Source: an uncultured Mycoplasmataceae bacterium (GTDB lineage: Bacteria > Bacillota_I > Bacilli_A > Mycoplasmatales > Mycoplasmoidaceae). Taken from it: 10,764 bases of DNA. Below, in pieces: positions 1-8,012 of the stretch (positions within the stretch are counted from its first letter, which is position 1; each line of letters starts with the position of its first letter). The notes under the pieces were generated by a model. That model searched no databases, was not told the origin of the DNA, and was given only the letters and a program-made list of their open reading frames with translations. Position numbers and translations under genes: made by a program. The stretch spans positions 1-10,764 of the forward strand of contig CASGBP010000022.1 in the NCBI GenBank assembly GCA_949299825.1, read 5' to 3'.

Positions 1-467
1 GCTTGACCTAATAATATACAAGGCAATATTGCATCAATAATGATTCACAAGGAAGGTTTTCTAATATAAATACTTTCATTTTCCTCCACTCTTACATGAT
101 ATTTTGGTCTTCTTAACATTAAAGGAAAATATATTAATCCAGCAATGATACAAGCAACAATAGCACCTTGTATCGCCATTCCTCCACTTGTTGTAAAATT
201 AAAAAAATTCTTCCAATCTAAATCCCCAATACAAGCACTTCAAAACCTTGCTCCAAACAAACTTACAGGTACTACAATAATAGCAAAATAAAAAAAGAGA
301 TCATACTTAACTTTATAATAAGTTTGAATTCTAACACAAGCTATTGCGATTGCAATAAATAATCCAAGTGAAAAGAGCAAACCATATCATCGTAATCATG
401 GTTCAATAGCATAAACAAAGGGGTCATTTCCTGTTCATAATGATGACATAAATTCAAAATTATCCAT
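1..467 (-). CDS. lgt: Prolipoprotein diacylglyceryl transferase Lgt, N-terminal part (cut by window edge)
   Basis: Integral membrane enzyme that moves diacylglycerol from phosphatidylglycerol to the lipobox cysteine of prolipoproteins, the first step of lipoprotein maturation. The first 155 residues are visible; the rest lies beyond base 1. Family landmarks seen, with UGA read as Trp: R-W-Y-G-L-L-F-S-L-G (about 26-35), G-A-R-F-W (72-76), G-G-M-A-I-Q-G (95-101) and the start of the D-x-x-x-P-x-x-x-x-G-Q segment (145-155). Several hydrophobic helices are present (about 29-45, 57-72, 97-117). The start is ATG at 465-467, preceded by an AGGGAG ribosome site 8 nt upstream. It overlaps the last 8 bases of hprK (ATGGATAA contains the hprK stop), so translational coupling is likely. 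Q100 stands where E. coli Lgt has the important His103; related Gram-positive sequences also vary here. The family call is firm. Confidence 0.93.
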
Positions 468-1386
468 GACTATTACTCCCTTTAATTTTTTTAGTTAAAT
501 CTATTGTACTATCATAACCTTGTTTTTTTAATTTATAATCACAAATTACACATTCAATTAATTCACTCATTCTTCTTCCAGCTGCCACTGGTAATTTATA
601 ATAGGGTAAATTTATTCCTAAAATTTCCTTATAGTGAGTTTTTCCTAATCGTTCATACTTAACTGATGAATTTTTATTATCAACTAATTCAATAACTACT
701 TGAATTTCTACATTATCAACTAGTTTATGATAACCAAAAGTTTTTTGAAAATTTAATAAACCTAATCCTCTTACTTCAATAAAACCTTTGGTCAATTCAC
801 TTGATTTACCTCTTAACACACTACCAATTCTAGCTATATCAATTGCATCATCACCTACAAAAATATGACCACTCCTAATTAGTTCCATCGATATTTCTGA
901 TTTTCCAACTCCTGGTTTACCAATTAAAAGTATCCCTACCCCAAAAACTACTATCAAAGTTCCATGATGTTGTTTATAATCAGCCATTACATGTGTCATA
1001 TGAGTTGATAGAGTAAATTGAATATCACTATAATCATAATCAGTTTTGATAATAACAGTTTGTTTGTATTTACTGGCTAAATCAAGTACTAATTTATCAA
1101 ACTTAAAATTTTTTCCGAAAAGAATAACAGGTGGATAATGTTTAAAAATTAATTCAATTGACTTTGTTCTTTGCTTTTCATCTAAACTATCTAGATACCC
1201 TGATTCCTTTGAACCTAAATAAATTATTGATTTAATAGTATCATAAGTAAAATATCCAGTTAATTCTAGTCCTGCTCTAGTAATGCTAACATATTCAATA
1301 ATGTTATTTAATACATTCTTATTAGCAATTACATTTAATTGAAACTTATCCACTAATTCTTTAACAGTTATAACTTTTTTAGACAT
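460..1386 (-). CDS. hprK: HPr kinase/phosphorylase
   Basis: Bifunctional enzyme that phosphorylates and dephosphorylates the regulatory serine of HPr, linking sugar uptake by the PTS to carbon regulation in the cytoplasm. The 308-residue length is normal for the family. An N-terminal regulatory domain (about 1-130) is followed by the kinase core: H-H-G (140-142), the P-loop G-K-P-G-V-G-K-S (156-163) followed by E164, the acidic pair D179-D180 in F-V-G-D-D, the signature E-V-R-G-L-G-L-L-N-F (204-213), and a C-terminal A-G-R-R-M-S-E-L-I-E segment (269-278) that matches the family's PGRN region. The start ATG has no clear Shine-Dalgarno; a 9-bp AT inverted repeat sits 13 nt upstream. The gene is followed by lgt with an 8-bp overlap. 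It is divergent from the short-chain dehydrogenase. Confidence 0.97.
   Translation of the reverse strand: MSKKVITVKELVDKFQLNVIANKNVLNNIIEYVSITRAGLELTGYFTYDTIKSIIYLGSKESGYLDSLDEKQRTKSIELIFKHYPPVILFGKNFKFDKLVLDLASKYKQTVIIKTDYDYSDIQFTLSTHMTHVMADYKQHHGTLIVVFGVGILLIGKPGVGKSEISMELIRSGHIFVGDDAIDIARIGSVLRGKSSELTKGFIEVRGLGLLNFQKTFGYHKLVDNVEIQVVIELVDNKNSSVKYERLGKTHYKEILGINLPYYKLPVAAGRRMSELIECVICDYKLKKQGYDSTIDLTKKIKGSNSHG
476..481 (-). promoter_or_regulatory. Ribosome binding site of lgt inside hprK
   Basis: AGGGAG on the minus strand, 8 nt before the lgt ATG and lying within the last codons of hprK. It decides the lgt start and shows that lgt can be initiated on the hprK message. Confidence 0.7.
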
Positions 1387-1399
1387 ATATTTATTTTAC

Positions 1400-1421
1400 T
1401 AATTAATAGTAATATTAATTA
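1400..1421 (-). promoter_or_regulatory. 9-bp AT inverted repeat just upstream of hprK
   Basis: TAATTAATA and TATTAATTA are perfect inverted arms separated by GTAA (plus strand), 13 nt before the hprK ATG. It could form a weak RNA hairpin near the start codon or bind a protein. Because the arms contain only A and T in an AT-rich genome, a chance origin is quite possible. Confidence 0.25.
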
Positions 1422-1534
1422 AGAAAATAATTGAACTATATTAATGTGAAAAGTTAAAATTTTTTAAGGTTTTTTATTTTTTAGTTTAAATATATTGATT
1501 AATTGTTATATAAAGAATGTATTAAATAAAGTGT

Positions 1535-1538
1535 GAGG
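1535..1538 (+). promoter_or_regulatory. Ribosome binding site deciding the SDR start
   Basis: GAGG, 6 nt before ATG 1545. It overlaps the alternative GTG at 1533, which therefore cannot use it; this supports the shorter 259-residue product. Confidence 0.65.
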
Positions 1539-1544
1539 TTTAAA

Positions 1545-2324
1545 ATGCAACTTAAAAATAAAATAGCAATAGTGACTGCATCCACTAGAGGAATTGGTTT
1601 AGAAACAGCCTTAGTATTAGCTAAAAATGGTGCAACTGTGTATTTAGCAGCAAGAAATGAAAAATTAGCAAATGAAATAATTAAAAAACATAATGATTTA
1701 AAATTGAAATACATATACTTTGACATTGAGAACGAAAATAGTATTGAAGAAGCAATCAAGCAAGTTTATAGTTTAGAAAAAGAAATTAATATTTTAGTTA
1801 ATAATTTTGGTACTAGTAATCCAGTAAATGATAAAACTATTTTTAATACTGAATATAGTGAATTTATTAAAACTTTTGATAAAAATTTAAAGTCAGTTTT
1901 TATAACTTCAAAAGCGGTTTGTAATCTAATGAAAGAAAAAGGTTGTAGTATTATTAATATTTCAACCATTGGATCAATTACTCCTGATATCTCAAGAATC
2001 TGTTATGTTTGTTCAAAAGCAGCTATTAATGCACTAACTCAAAATATAGCTTTACATGCTGGTAAATACAACATTAGATGTAATGCAATATTACCTGGAT
2101 TAATTGAAACTGATGCACTAAAAAATAACATGCCACAACAATTTATTGATTTATTCTTAAAAAATGTTCCTTTAAATAGATCTGGACAAGTAAATGATAT
2201 TGCAAAAGCTGTTTTATTTTTAGCTAGTGATGATTCAAGTTATATTACTGGACAAATCATTGCAGTTGCTGGTGGATTTGGTAATAACAATTCACCTTTA
2301 TATGGATTTTTTAATAATAAATAA
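1545..2324 (+). CDS. Short-chain dehydrogenase/reductase (FabG / hydroxysteroid dehydrogenase-like)
   Basis: NAD(P)-dependent oxidoreductase of the classical SDR family, 259 residues, probably a soluble Rossmann-fold enzyme; the substrate is not known. Motifs: T-A-S-T-R-G-I-G (11-18) as the dinucleotide-binding loop, with Ala for the usual first Gly; N-N-F-G (86-89) for the usual NNAG; N114 of the catalytic tetrad; Y154-V-C-S-K158 as the active-site YxxxK; I-L-P-G (182-185); and a terminal Y-I-T-G-Q with G-G-F-G (243-246). By spacing (13 residues before Tyr154) the catalytic serine position is occupied by T141. A GTG at 1533 is in frame, but GAGG (1535-1538) overlaps it and lies 6 nt before the ATG at 1545, so ATG 1545 is preferred. 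Its stop directly abuts the stop of the convergent ttcA-like gene. Mollicutes generally lack de novo fatty-acid synthesis, so naming it FabG would be unsafe. Confidence 0.9.
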   Translation: MQLKNKIAIVTASTRGIGLETALVLAKNGATVYLAARNEKLANEIIKKHNDLKLKYIYFDIENENSIEEAIKQVYSLEKEINILVNNFGTSNPVNDKTIFNTEYSEFIKTFDKNLKSVFITSKAVCNLMKEKGCSIINISTIGSITPDISRICYVCSKAAINALTQNIALHAGKYNIRCNAILPGLIETDALKNNMPQQFIDLFLKNVPLNRSGQVNDIAKAVLFLASDDSSYITGQIIAVAGGFGNNNSPLYGFFNNK

Positions 2325-3113
2325 CTAAATTTTTCTTCCCTTTTCCCTTAGATCTAAATCATCAATTTTTCCATTTTCATTTTTAAATCACAAATCAAAT
2401 TCTTTTCCATTCATTAGGGCAATATAAAAATTTTGATAAGCTGCCTTTCACTTTTTATTCAAATAAAAATGTTCTTTTAAAAAATCCTTCATTTTATCAC
2501 GTTGAGTAAATCCTTCCATTGGACAACCACAAGGAATGATTGGAGCATTTATTCTTTTTATAGCATTTTTAATATCTTTTTCTCTACAAGTAATTAATGG
2601 TCTAATGAACCAAATACTAGTTCGATCTAAAAACATTTTTGGTTTAAATGTAGCAACTCTTCCTTCGTTAATTAAATTTAGAAAAAAAGTTTCAATTGCA
2701 TCATCAGCATGATGTCCCATTGCCACTTTATTACAATTATATTTTTTTGCCATATCAATTAAAATAGCTTTTTTCATTTTTGAACATAATGAGCATTGAA
2801 TTTTGTTTCCCTTCATATTCGCTTTTAATATTTCGCCCATTTTGCTATCTGCAAAATAAAATTCAATTCCTTGTTTTCTTCAATATTCTTCAATAACTTC
2901 ATAATCAATAGCACATAAATTTAACTTTAAGTGAACACCAATTATTTCAATCTTGATATTTTCTTTTGCAAGAATTTTTTTATATAGATTTAAAGCATAT
3001 AAAAGAATGGTAGAGTCTTTACCACCTGATACCCCGACACAAATTCTATCTCCATCTTCAATTAGGTCAAAAATTTTATTTGCCTTAATAATATTACCTA
3101 AAATTTTTCTCAT
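2325..3113 (-). CDS. ttcA: TtcA-family tRNA thiolase (PP-loop ATPase)
   Basis: Predicted cytoplasmic ATP-dependent enzyme that replaces an oxygen by sulfur in tRNA; TtcA makes 2-thiocytidine at position 32 of the anticodon loop. The protein is 262 residues, with W78, W223 and W243 encoded by TGA. Motifs: PP-loop S-G-G-K-D-S (29-34); C107-S-L-C110; G-H-H-A-D-D-A-I-E-T (133-142); R-P-L (171-173); and P-C-G-C-P (194-198). The two cysteines of CxxC plus C195 match the three cysteines that hold the [4Fe-4S] cluster in E. coli TtcA. The lysidine synthetase TilS shares the PP-loop but lacks these cysteines. The start ATG has AAGGA 5 nt upstream. It is third in the operon after the helicase and trmL, with a TATAAT in the 48-bp gap that may give it its own promoter. 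The subfamily (exact target base) is less certain than the family. Confidence 0.85.
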
Positions 3114-3118
3114 TCTTT

Positions 3119-3141
3119 TCCTTATGCATTAACACATTATA
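3119..3141 (-). promoter_or_regulatory. Possible internal promoter and ribosome site of the ttcA-like gene
   Basis: On the minus strand a TATAAT (3136-3141) lies 22 nt before the ATG, followed by AAGGA (3119-3123) 5 nt before the ATG. No good -35 hexamer is seen (TTAATT at 18 nt is weak), so the promoter part is tentative; the ribosome site is convincing. Confidence 0.4.
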
Positions 3142-3161
3142 TAACCTATACATCAAGTTAA

Positions 3162-3656
3162 TTAAGTTAACTTTTTATGAGGTTCAAATTTACATAAATT
3201 ATCATAATTATTTTGTTTAACTATTTCATATAAAGCAATCGCTACTGTATTTGATAAATTAATACTTCTAACATTACTTGAAGTTGGTACTCTAATTAAA
3301 TTTTGCTTATTATCCTTTAACAATTGTTTATCTATTCCTGAACTCTCCTTGCCAAACATAACATAAATATCATCAGTAAAATCATATTTAATATTTTCAG
3401 GACTTTTTGTACCATATCTAGTGTACATGTAAATTTTAGTTGGTTTATTTATATTTAGAAAATCTTGATAACAATCATATTCAAACAATTGAAGATTTTT
3501 TCAATAATCTAATCCACTTCTTTTAACTTCACTAGAATTTAAAATAAATCCATATGGTCTTATTAAATGCAATCTTGCATTAAAAGCCACACATGTTCTA
3601 GCAATATTGCCAGTGTTTTCAGGAATCTCTGGTTCATATAAAATTACATTAATCAT
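3162..3656 (-). CDS. trmL: tRNA (cytidine/uridine-34-2'-O)-methyltransferase TrmL
   Basis: SPOUT-class methyltransferase that uses S-adenosylmethionine to methylate the ribose of the wobble nucleotide 34 in leucine tRNAs. The 164-residue length is typical. It starts M-I-N-V-I-L-Y-E-P-E-I-P-E-N-T-G-N-I-A-R, the family N-terminus. It continues with G-L-D-Y-W (48-52, Trp as TGA), M-F-G-K-E-S-S-G (100-107) and a C-terminal knot segment that includes R-V-P (122-124) and S-I-N-L-S-N (131-136), forming the cofactor-binding trefoil knot. Its ATG follows the helicase stop after a single base (TAA-A-ATG) and no Shine-Dalgarno is seen, so translation probably depends on ribosomes finishing the helicase. 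The ttcA-like gene comes 48 bp downstream, so two anticodon-loop modification enzymes share a message. Confidence 0.94.
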
Positions 3657-3657
3657 T

Positions 3658-6600
3658 TTATTTATCTATTTGTCATAATACATAATCAATTGTACTAGAT
3701 GATTTAGCATTCATGATGCTATCCTTAATTTTTGAAACTATTTTTGATTTATCTATACATCATTCAAATTCCTTAATTCTAAAAGTACTATAACCTCTAT
3801 CTTCCAAGAAATATTGTCTATCAATGTCTTCTACCATTTCCTTAATAGATCGATTGGTTTTTCACCTTTCAACAATAATAGCCTTAGCCACATTATTGTT
3901 TTCCTTATTAATAATTAACAAATCAATATTTTTAGATCCCACTTTATAATCGTTGATAATTTTGAATTTATTACTTAATACTTTCAATAATTCACTGTAT
4001 ATTTCCTTAACTATTTGACTTGAAAATATAATATCTTGTTCATTTGGTTCACTCGTAATTTTATCTAGTTCTTCCATAATAACTTGTTCAGAAATCTCAT
4101 TTTCATTGTTATTTTCAATCACTTCATTTTCATCAATTGATTCATTAATTGTATCAATCGATTTCTTTTCATGTATTGCATCAATGTATTCAATAAACTT
4201 CTTAAAAATTACAGCATTTTCATTTTGTTGATTAACCCTAATTTGATTACCATATAACGATTTAATAACCATCATTTTTTGTCTAGCTCTAGTGATTGCA
4301 ACATTTAAACGGTTTGAACCACCAGATAAAATTAATGGACCAAAATTAGATTTAACTACACCATCAGGGTTTTTACCATAAGAAACTGATAATATTACTA
4401 AATCACCTTCATTACCTTGAACATTTTCAAGGTTAGTAATAATTACATCATTTTGATCAAGTTTATCAGATAGATCAGGTGGTAATTTTGATCTTCTTTC
4501 GAATAAAATATTTTCTATTAATTGAGATTGTTTTGAATTAAATGTAATAATTAAAATCTTTTTATATTTATTAAAGTTTTCAATTAGTAACTGAATAGCC
4601 TTTTCAGCCTCAACTTTATTAGTTTGATCCCAAATACCATTTACATTATAAACTTCAATTCCACTTTCTCTTACATTTGATTTGGTTGCAATTTCCAATG
4701 AATTTTTATAAATGAATTTATTCGAAAACTCAATTAATTCCTTTGAATCAGAACGGTAGTGATTTCTTAAATGAAACTCATTTCATCAAGAAACCTTTGC
4801 TCTTTCAAGTAATGATTCAACTGCATCAAAATCATCGATTTCAAAATCTTGTGAAGATAACTTATTCATAAAAAATGTTGTTGGTCTTAATTGTTTATCA
4901 TCACCAGAAACTACTTTTATATTACATCGATAAACCAATGGATAAGCTCGTTCAATTGAAATTTGACTAGCTTCATCAAAGATACCATAATAAAATTCAT
5001 CTTCTACTAATGGAATCATGTCAGCTACATTATCAGGTCTAGCAACTCAAATTAAAAACAATTGTTTTAAAGCTTTATAATATCTTTTAACAAATTGTGC
5101 AATTGGTGGTTTTGAACTACTTGAAGCAATTCGTAGTACATTAGCAATTTCATCCTTATCATCCTTTGATAATCTAGTTAAGTATTGTCTTAAGTTATTA
5201 ACATATTTTTTAAAAATTAATTCTTCAATAATACTACATGAACGAACTGATTCTTTTCGCATTTGCATAATAACATCTTGTAAATGAACCCCTCTTAATT
5301 CATAAAAAATAGTATTTTCTTTTACTAATTCATTTCACATTGCAACAATTCTCAACTTACGATATTGATCATCAGTAATTGGACTTGAAATCATTTGCAT
5401 CACTGGAGAAATTTTATCTAAATCAAAAATTAGGATTGGATTTAAATACAAGTATTTTATAAAAGGTAATGATATTCAATTTCATTCCTTAATAATTTCT
5501 TGATTCGTTGGTGAAAAAATTTCTTGCACTGTTCTTAATTTTTGCAAAAATTGAATATCATATTTGAATAAATCTTTGTACTTTATTAGATCTTCAATAT
5601 ATTCAGATTTTAGAATATTAATATTTTTCAAATATTCCTTGAACATATCAATAATTGATTTAGCCTCTTTTGAAACTAACTTAATTTGTTTTATGTTTAA
5701 GCTTGAATCTTCAATCTTTGAAATGATGTTTGAGTTAATAATAAATTCAGCAAATAAAATTTCTTTTGTTTGTTCATCAGTTGCATTATTGTAAACTTCC
5801 AAAAATTTTTCTAATTTATTACTATTTTTATTTAAAAATGAAAATCAATCCTCACTAGATAATAAACGTTTATGCTTGCTGATAAATGATTCACAAACAT
5901 TAACATAATTTAAGATTTCTTTAGTAGATAAATCTCGATATTCAATGTTCTTATCTAATTCATTTAATCTAAAATCAAGATAAGAATTTAATAATGTGAA
6001 AAATTGTCTTTTTTCCTTATAAGATTTAGCAATAAAATCTTGTAAATCTTTGTTATTATTATCTTTAATAAATTCAAAATATTGTTCAAAAATATTAAAC
6101 AATTTACTTCCGCCTAACAATAATTTTTCAACTAAATGAGAATTAGTTTGAATCTTATTATTAATATGTCTTAAATATTTGTTTAATTCCTCACTTGAAT
6201 TCTTTTCTAGCAAATTGAATTTTTTCACAAATTTCTTGAATTTTAAATATTCACTAAAAAATACATCAATGCTAGAGAAAGAATAATTTGAACCATTATA
6301 CACTTTTCTAAATGCTTCTAGTAACGTAGTGTTACCATAACCTTCAATAATAGTAGGTTGAAGTCATTCATTACAAATTTGATCACCTAATTCATTTTTT
6401 AGATTTTGGTAATCAATATAATCCATTTTGTAAATACCATCATTGTAATCTTCAATATTTCAATGTTTTTTTAACAAGTACAAAACTTCACTATATCAAT
6501 CTTCAAAATTTTTAGTAAAAATTAATTCATCTTTATTAAATTTTAATGGTTCAATTGTTGCCGACTTTGAATATCTTGATGGTTCACGATATCATTGAGT

Positions 6601-7836
6601 ACCTAATAGTGAATTTAAATTATCAATTTTTTTATAAAAATCATCCTTGTGTTGTGAATCAAATAAATATAAAGCAAATTGGGAAAGAGAATTCATTCTA
6701 TCTGTTAATACATCAAGTGCAGCTTTCTTTTCAGAAACCATTAAAGTTGATTTTCCTCTAACAATGGCATTTGCAATAATGTTTGAAATAACTTCTGATT
6801 TACCTGTACCAGGGGGTCCATAAATTAAAGTAGATTGATTTAATGAAGAAGCTACTACATACTTTTGATAAATATTTAATGGTTTACCAATCTCATAAAT
6901 AAAACTTGGATCTTTAATGATCTTTTCTTCATAATAAGTATTTGGTTTAAATTCTCCATCAATTTGATTTTCAAATGGATCAACATCTAGTTCAATAATT
7001 TTCTTTAAATCTTCTTTTAATGCTCCACCACCAGGTTCAAAAATACCTATTAAAGCACTATTTTCAACTTCCATTTTATTATAGGTGTCCAAAATTGTTT
7101 TATTATCTTCATGCTTGAAAGGTTCAAATTGTTGTTCACTAATACTTATTTTATAACCTAGCATTTTCTCAAATCTTGCAATGTAATCATCAAATGACAC
7201 ATTGTTTAGCAATTCTTCAGTAGTTTCAGTGGTTGAAGGATATTCCTTATTCATAACTACTTGAATCTTTTCATTAACAATTCGTTCTTCAGATAATTTT
7301 TTTAAAAATAATTTACTTCCTTCTTCAACGATTGTAATTTTAAAAATAATTAAAGGCGCTTTAACTGCAATATTGTTCCCTATCTTACCTTTAATAAAAC
7401 GATATGAAAGATATAATGGTCATATAGTAGTATCATTGAAATAATTATTTGCAATTCTATTCAATGAAATAAATTGTTTTTTGAAAGAACGCATTTGATC
7501 AACATAATAAGAAATAGATTTTTTTTGATTAAGAGCAAAATTTGACCTAAGTTCTCTCATTCTATTTTCAGAAATGCTAAAACCATTATTTCTAACTACA
7601 TTAGCAAATTCATCTGCATTTTTTGTTTCTCTTAAACTAGCTTCAAATGCACCAATACCAGAGGCCGCTGAAATTTCTAATACATTAGTTTCACCATTAA
7701 CAAAACTTTCAAAAGCTGAATTTTGCACATATTTTAGAATATCAATATGTCTAACAGTAATACTTGACTTAATACAGTAGTCAATTGGATTAAAAGTAAC
7801 TAAATTTAATAATTTTTGTTTTATTGCTTTCTTCAC
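3658..7836 (-). CDS. Large superfamily 1 (DNA2/NAM7-type) helicase with C-terminal nuclease-like domain
   Basis: One 1392-residue reading frame once TGA is read as Trp; all segments share one frame with no TAA or TAG. Domains: an N-terminal region (about 1-300) that looks like the DUF4011-type module of large bacterial helicases; Walker A G-P-P-G-T-G-K-S (340-347); about 600 residues, Lys/Glu/Asn/Leu-rich and probably largely helical, before Walker B D-E-A-S-Q (954-958); motif III S-G-D-D-K-Q-L-R-P (about 976-984); H-Y-R-S (1026-1029); V-Q-G-N-E-G-D (1139-1145); and motif VI R-L-N-V-A-I-T-R-A-R (1176-1185). An acidic Asn/Glu linker (about 1221-1268) leads to a PD-(D/E)xK-like tail with N-I-D-L-L-I (about 1303-1308), E1323, and R-G-Y-S-T-F-R-I ending in E-W, resembling the Vsr/MTES_1575 fold but without the usual E-x-D-G. 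Role unknown: repair, RNA/DNA unwinding or defence. The start is GTG with GGGG 5 nt upstream; a stop lies 5 codons upstream. It is first gene of the operon with trmL. Confidence 0.88.
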
Positions 7837-7867
7837 ATGAACCCCAATTTAGATTAAATAGTTATTT

Positions 7868-7883
7868 GTAGATTCTAATCTAC
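7868..7883. promoter_or_regulatory. Perfect 16-bp inverted repeat upstream of the helicase
   Basis: GTAGATTCTAATCTAC has perfect 7-bp arms around a central CT. It lies 31 nt before the helicase GTG and just after a minus-strand TATAAT, so it would sit at about +4 to +19 of the helicase message: a possible repressor site or 5' hairpin. On the plus strand it is followed by GAC and seven T, resembling a weak intrinsic terminator, although no plus-strand gene ends here. Each arm holds two G-C pairs, so chance is less likely than for all-AT repeats. Confidence 0.45.
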
Positions 7884-7893
7884 GACTTTTTTT

Positions 7894-7899
7894 ATTATA
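7894..7899 (-). promoter_or_regulatory. Candidate -10 box for the helicase operon
   Basis: TATAAT on the minus strand, 57 nt before the GTG start. No convincing -35 is visible at 16-18 nt, which is common in mollicutes. It lies immediately upstream of the 16-bp inverted repeat. Confidence 0.45.
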
Positions 7900-7965
7900 T
7901 TGCAATAATTAAGTAAATTACTATAAATTGTTTTTTTTATATATTAAATATTTAAAGCAATAAGT

Positions 7966-8002
7966 TTGAGATATGTGCAAGATTTTATCTATAATATATA
8001 AT
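7966..8002 (+). promoter_or_regulatory. Promoter of the membrane protein gene
   Basis: TTGAGA (7966-7971), an 18-bp spacer and TATAAT (7990-7995), with a second TATAAT at 7997-8002. Transcription from the first would begin about 11 nt before the ATG, and from the second only a few bases before it. No Shine-Dalgarno is visible, so the message may be nearly leaderless. Confidence 0.6.
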
Positions 8003-8012
8003 TATTAGTATT

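Noticed and set aside
1533..1544. GTG 1533 as start of the SDR
   Set aside because: The GAGG ribosome site overlaps it and is ideally placed for ATG 1545; SDR proteins usually begin a few residues before the first strand.
1499..1969. Hydrophobic minus-strand open frames opposite the SDR
   Set aside because: They are shadows of the SDR gene in the opposite strand, without ribosome sites or family resemblance.
5564..7780. Plus-strand open frames opposite the helicase (5564-5794, 6546-6761, 7574-7780)
   Set aside because: They mirror helicase codons, are short and show no recognisable motif or ribosome site.
3862..7836. Seven separate short genes on the minus strand
   Set aside because: They all share one frame and are separated only by TGA, where helicase motifs continue; under code 4 they are one gene, not a frameshifted pseudogene.
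7868..7892. Plus-strand intrinsic terminator
   Set aside because: The hairpin plus T-run looks like one, but no plus-strand gene ends upstream, so I kept it as a regulatory repeat.
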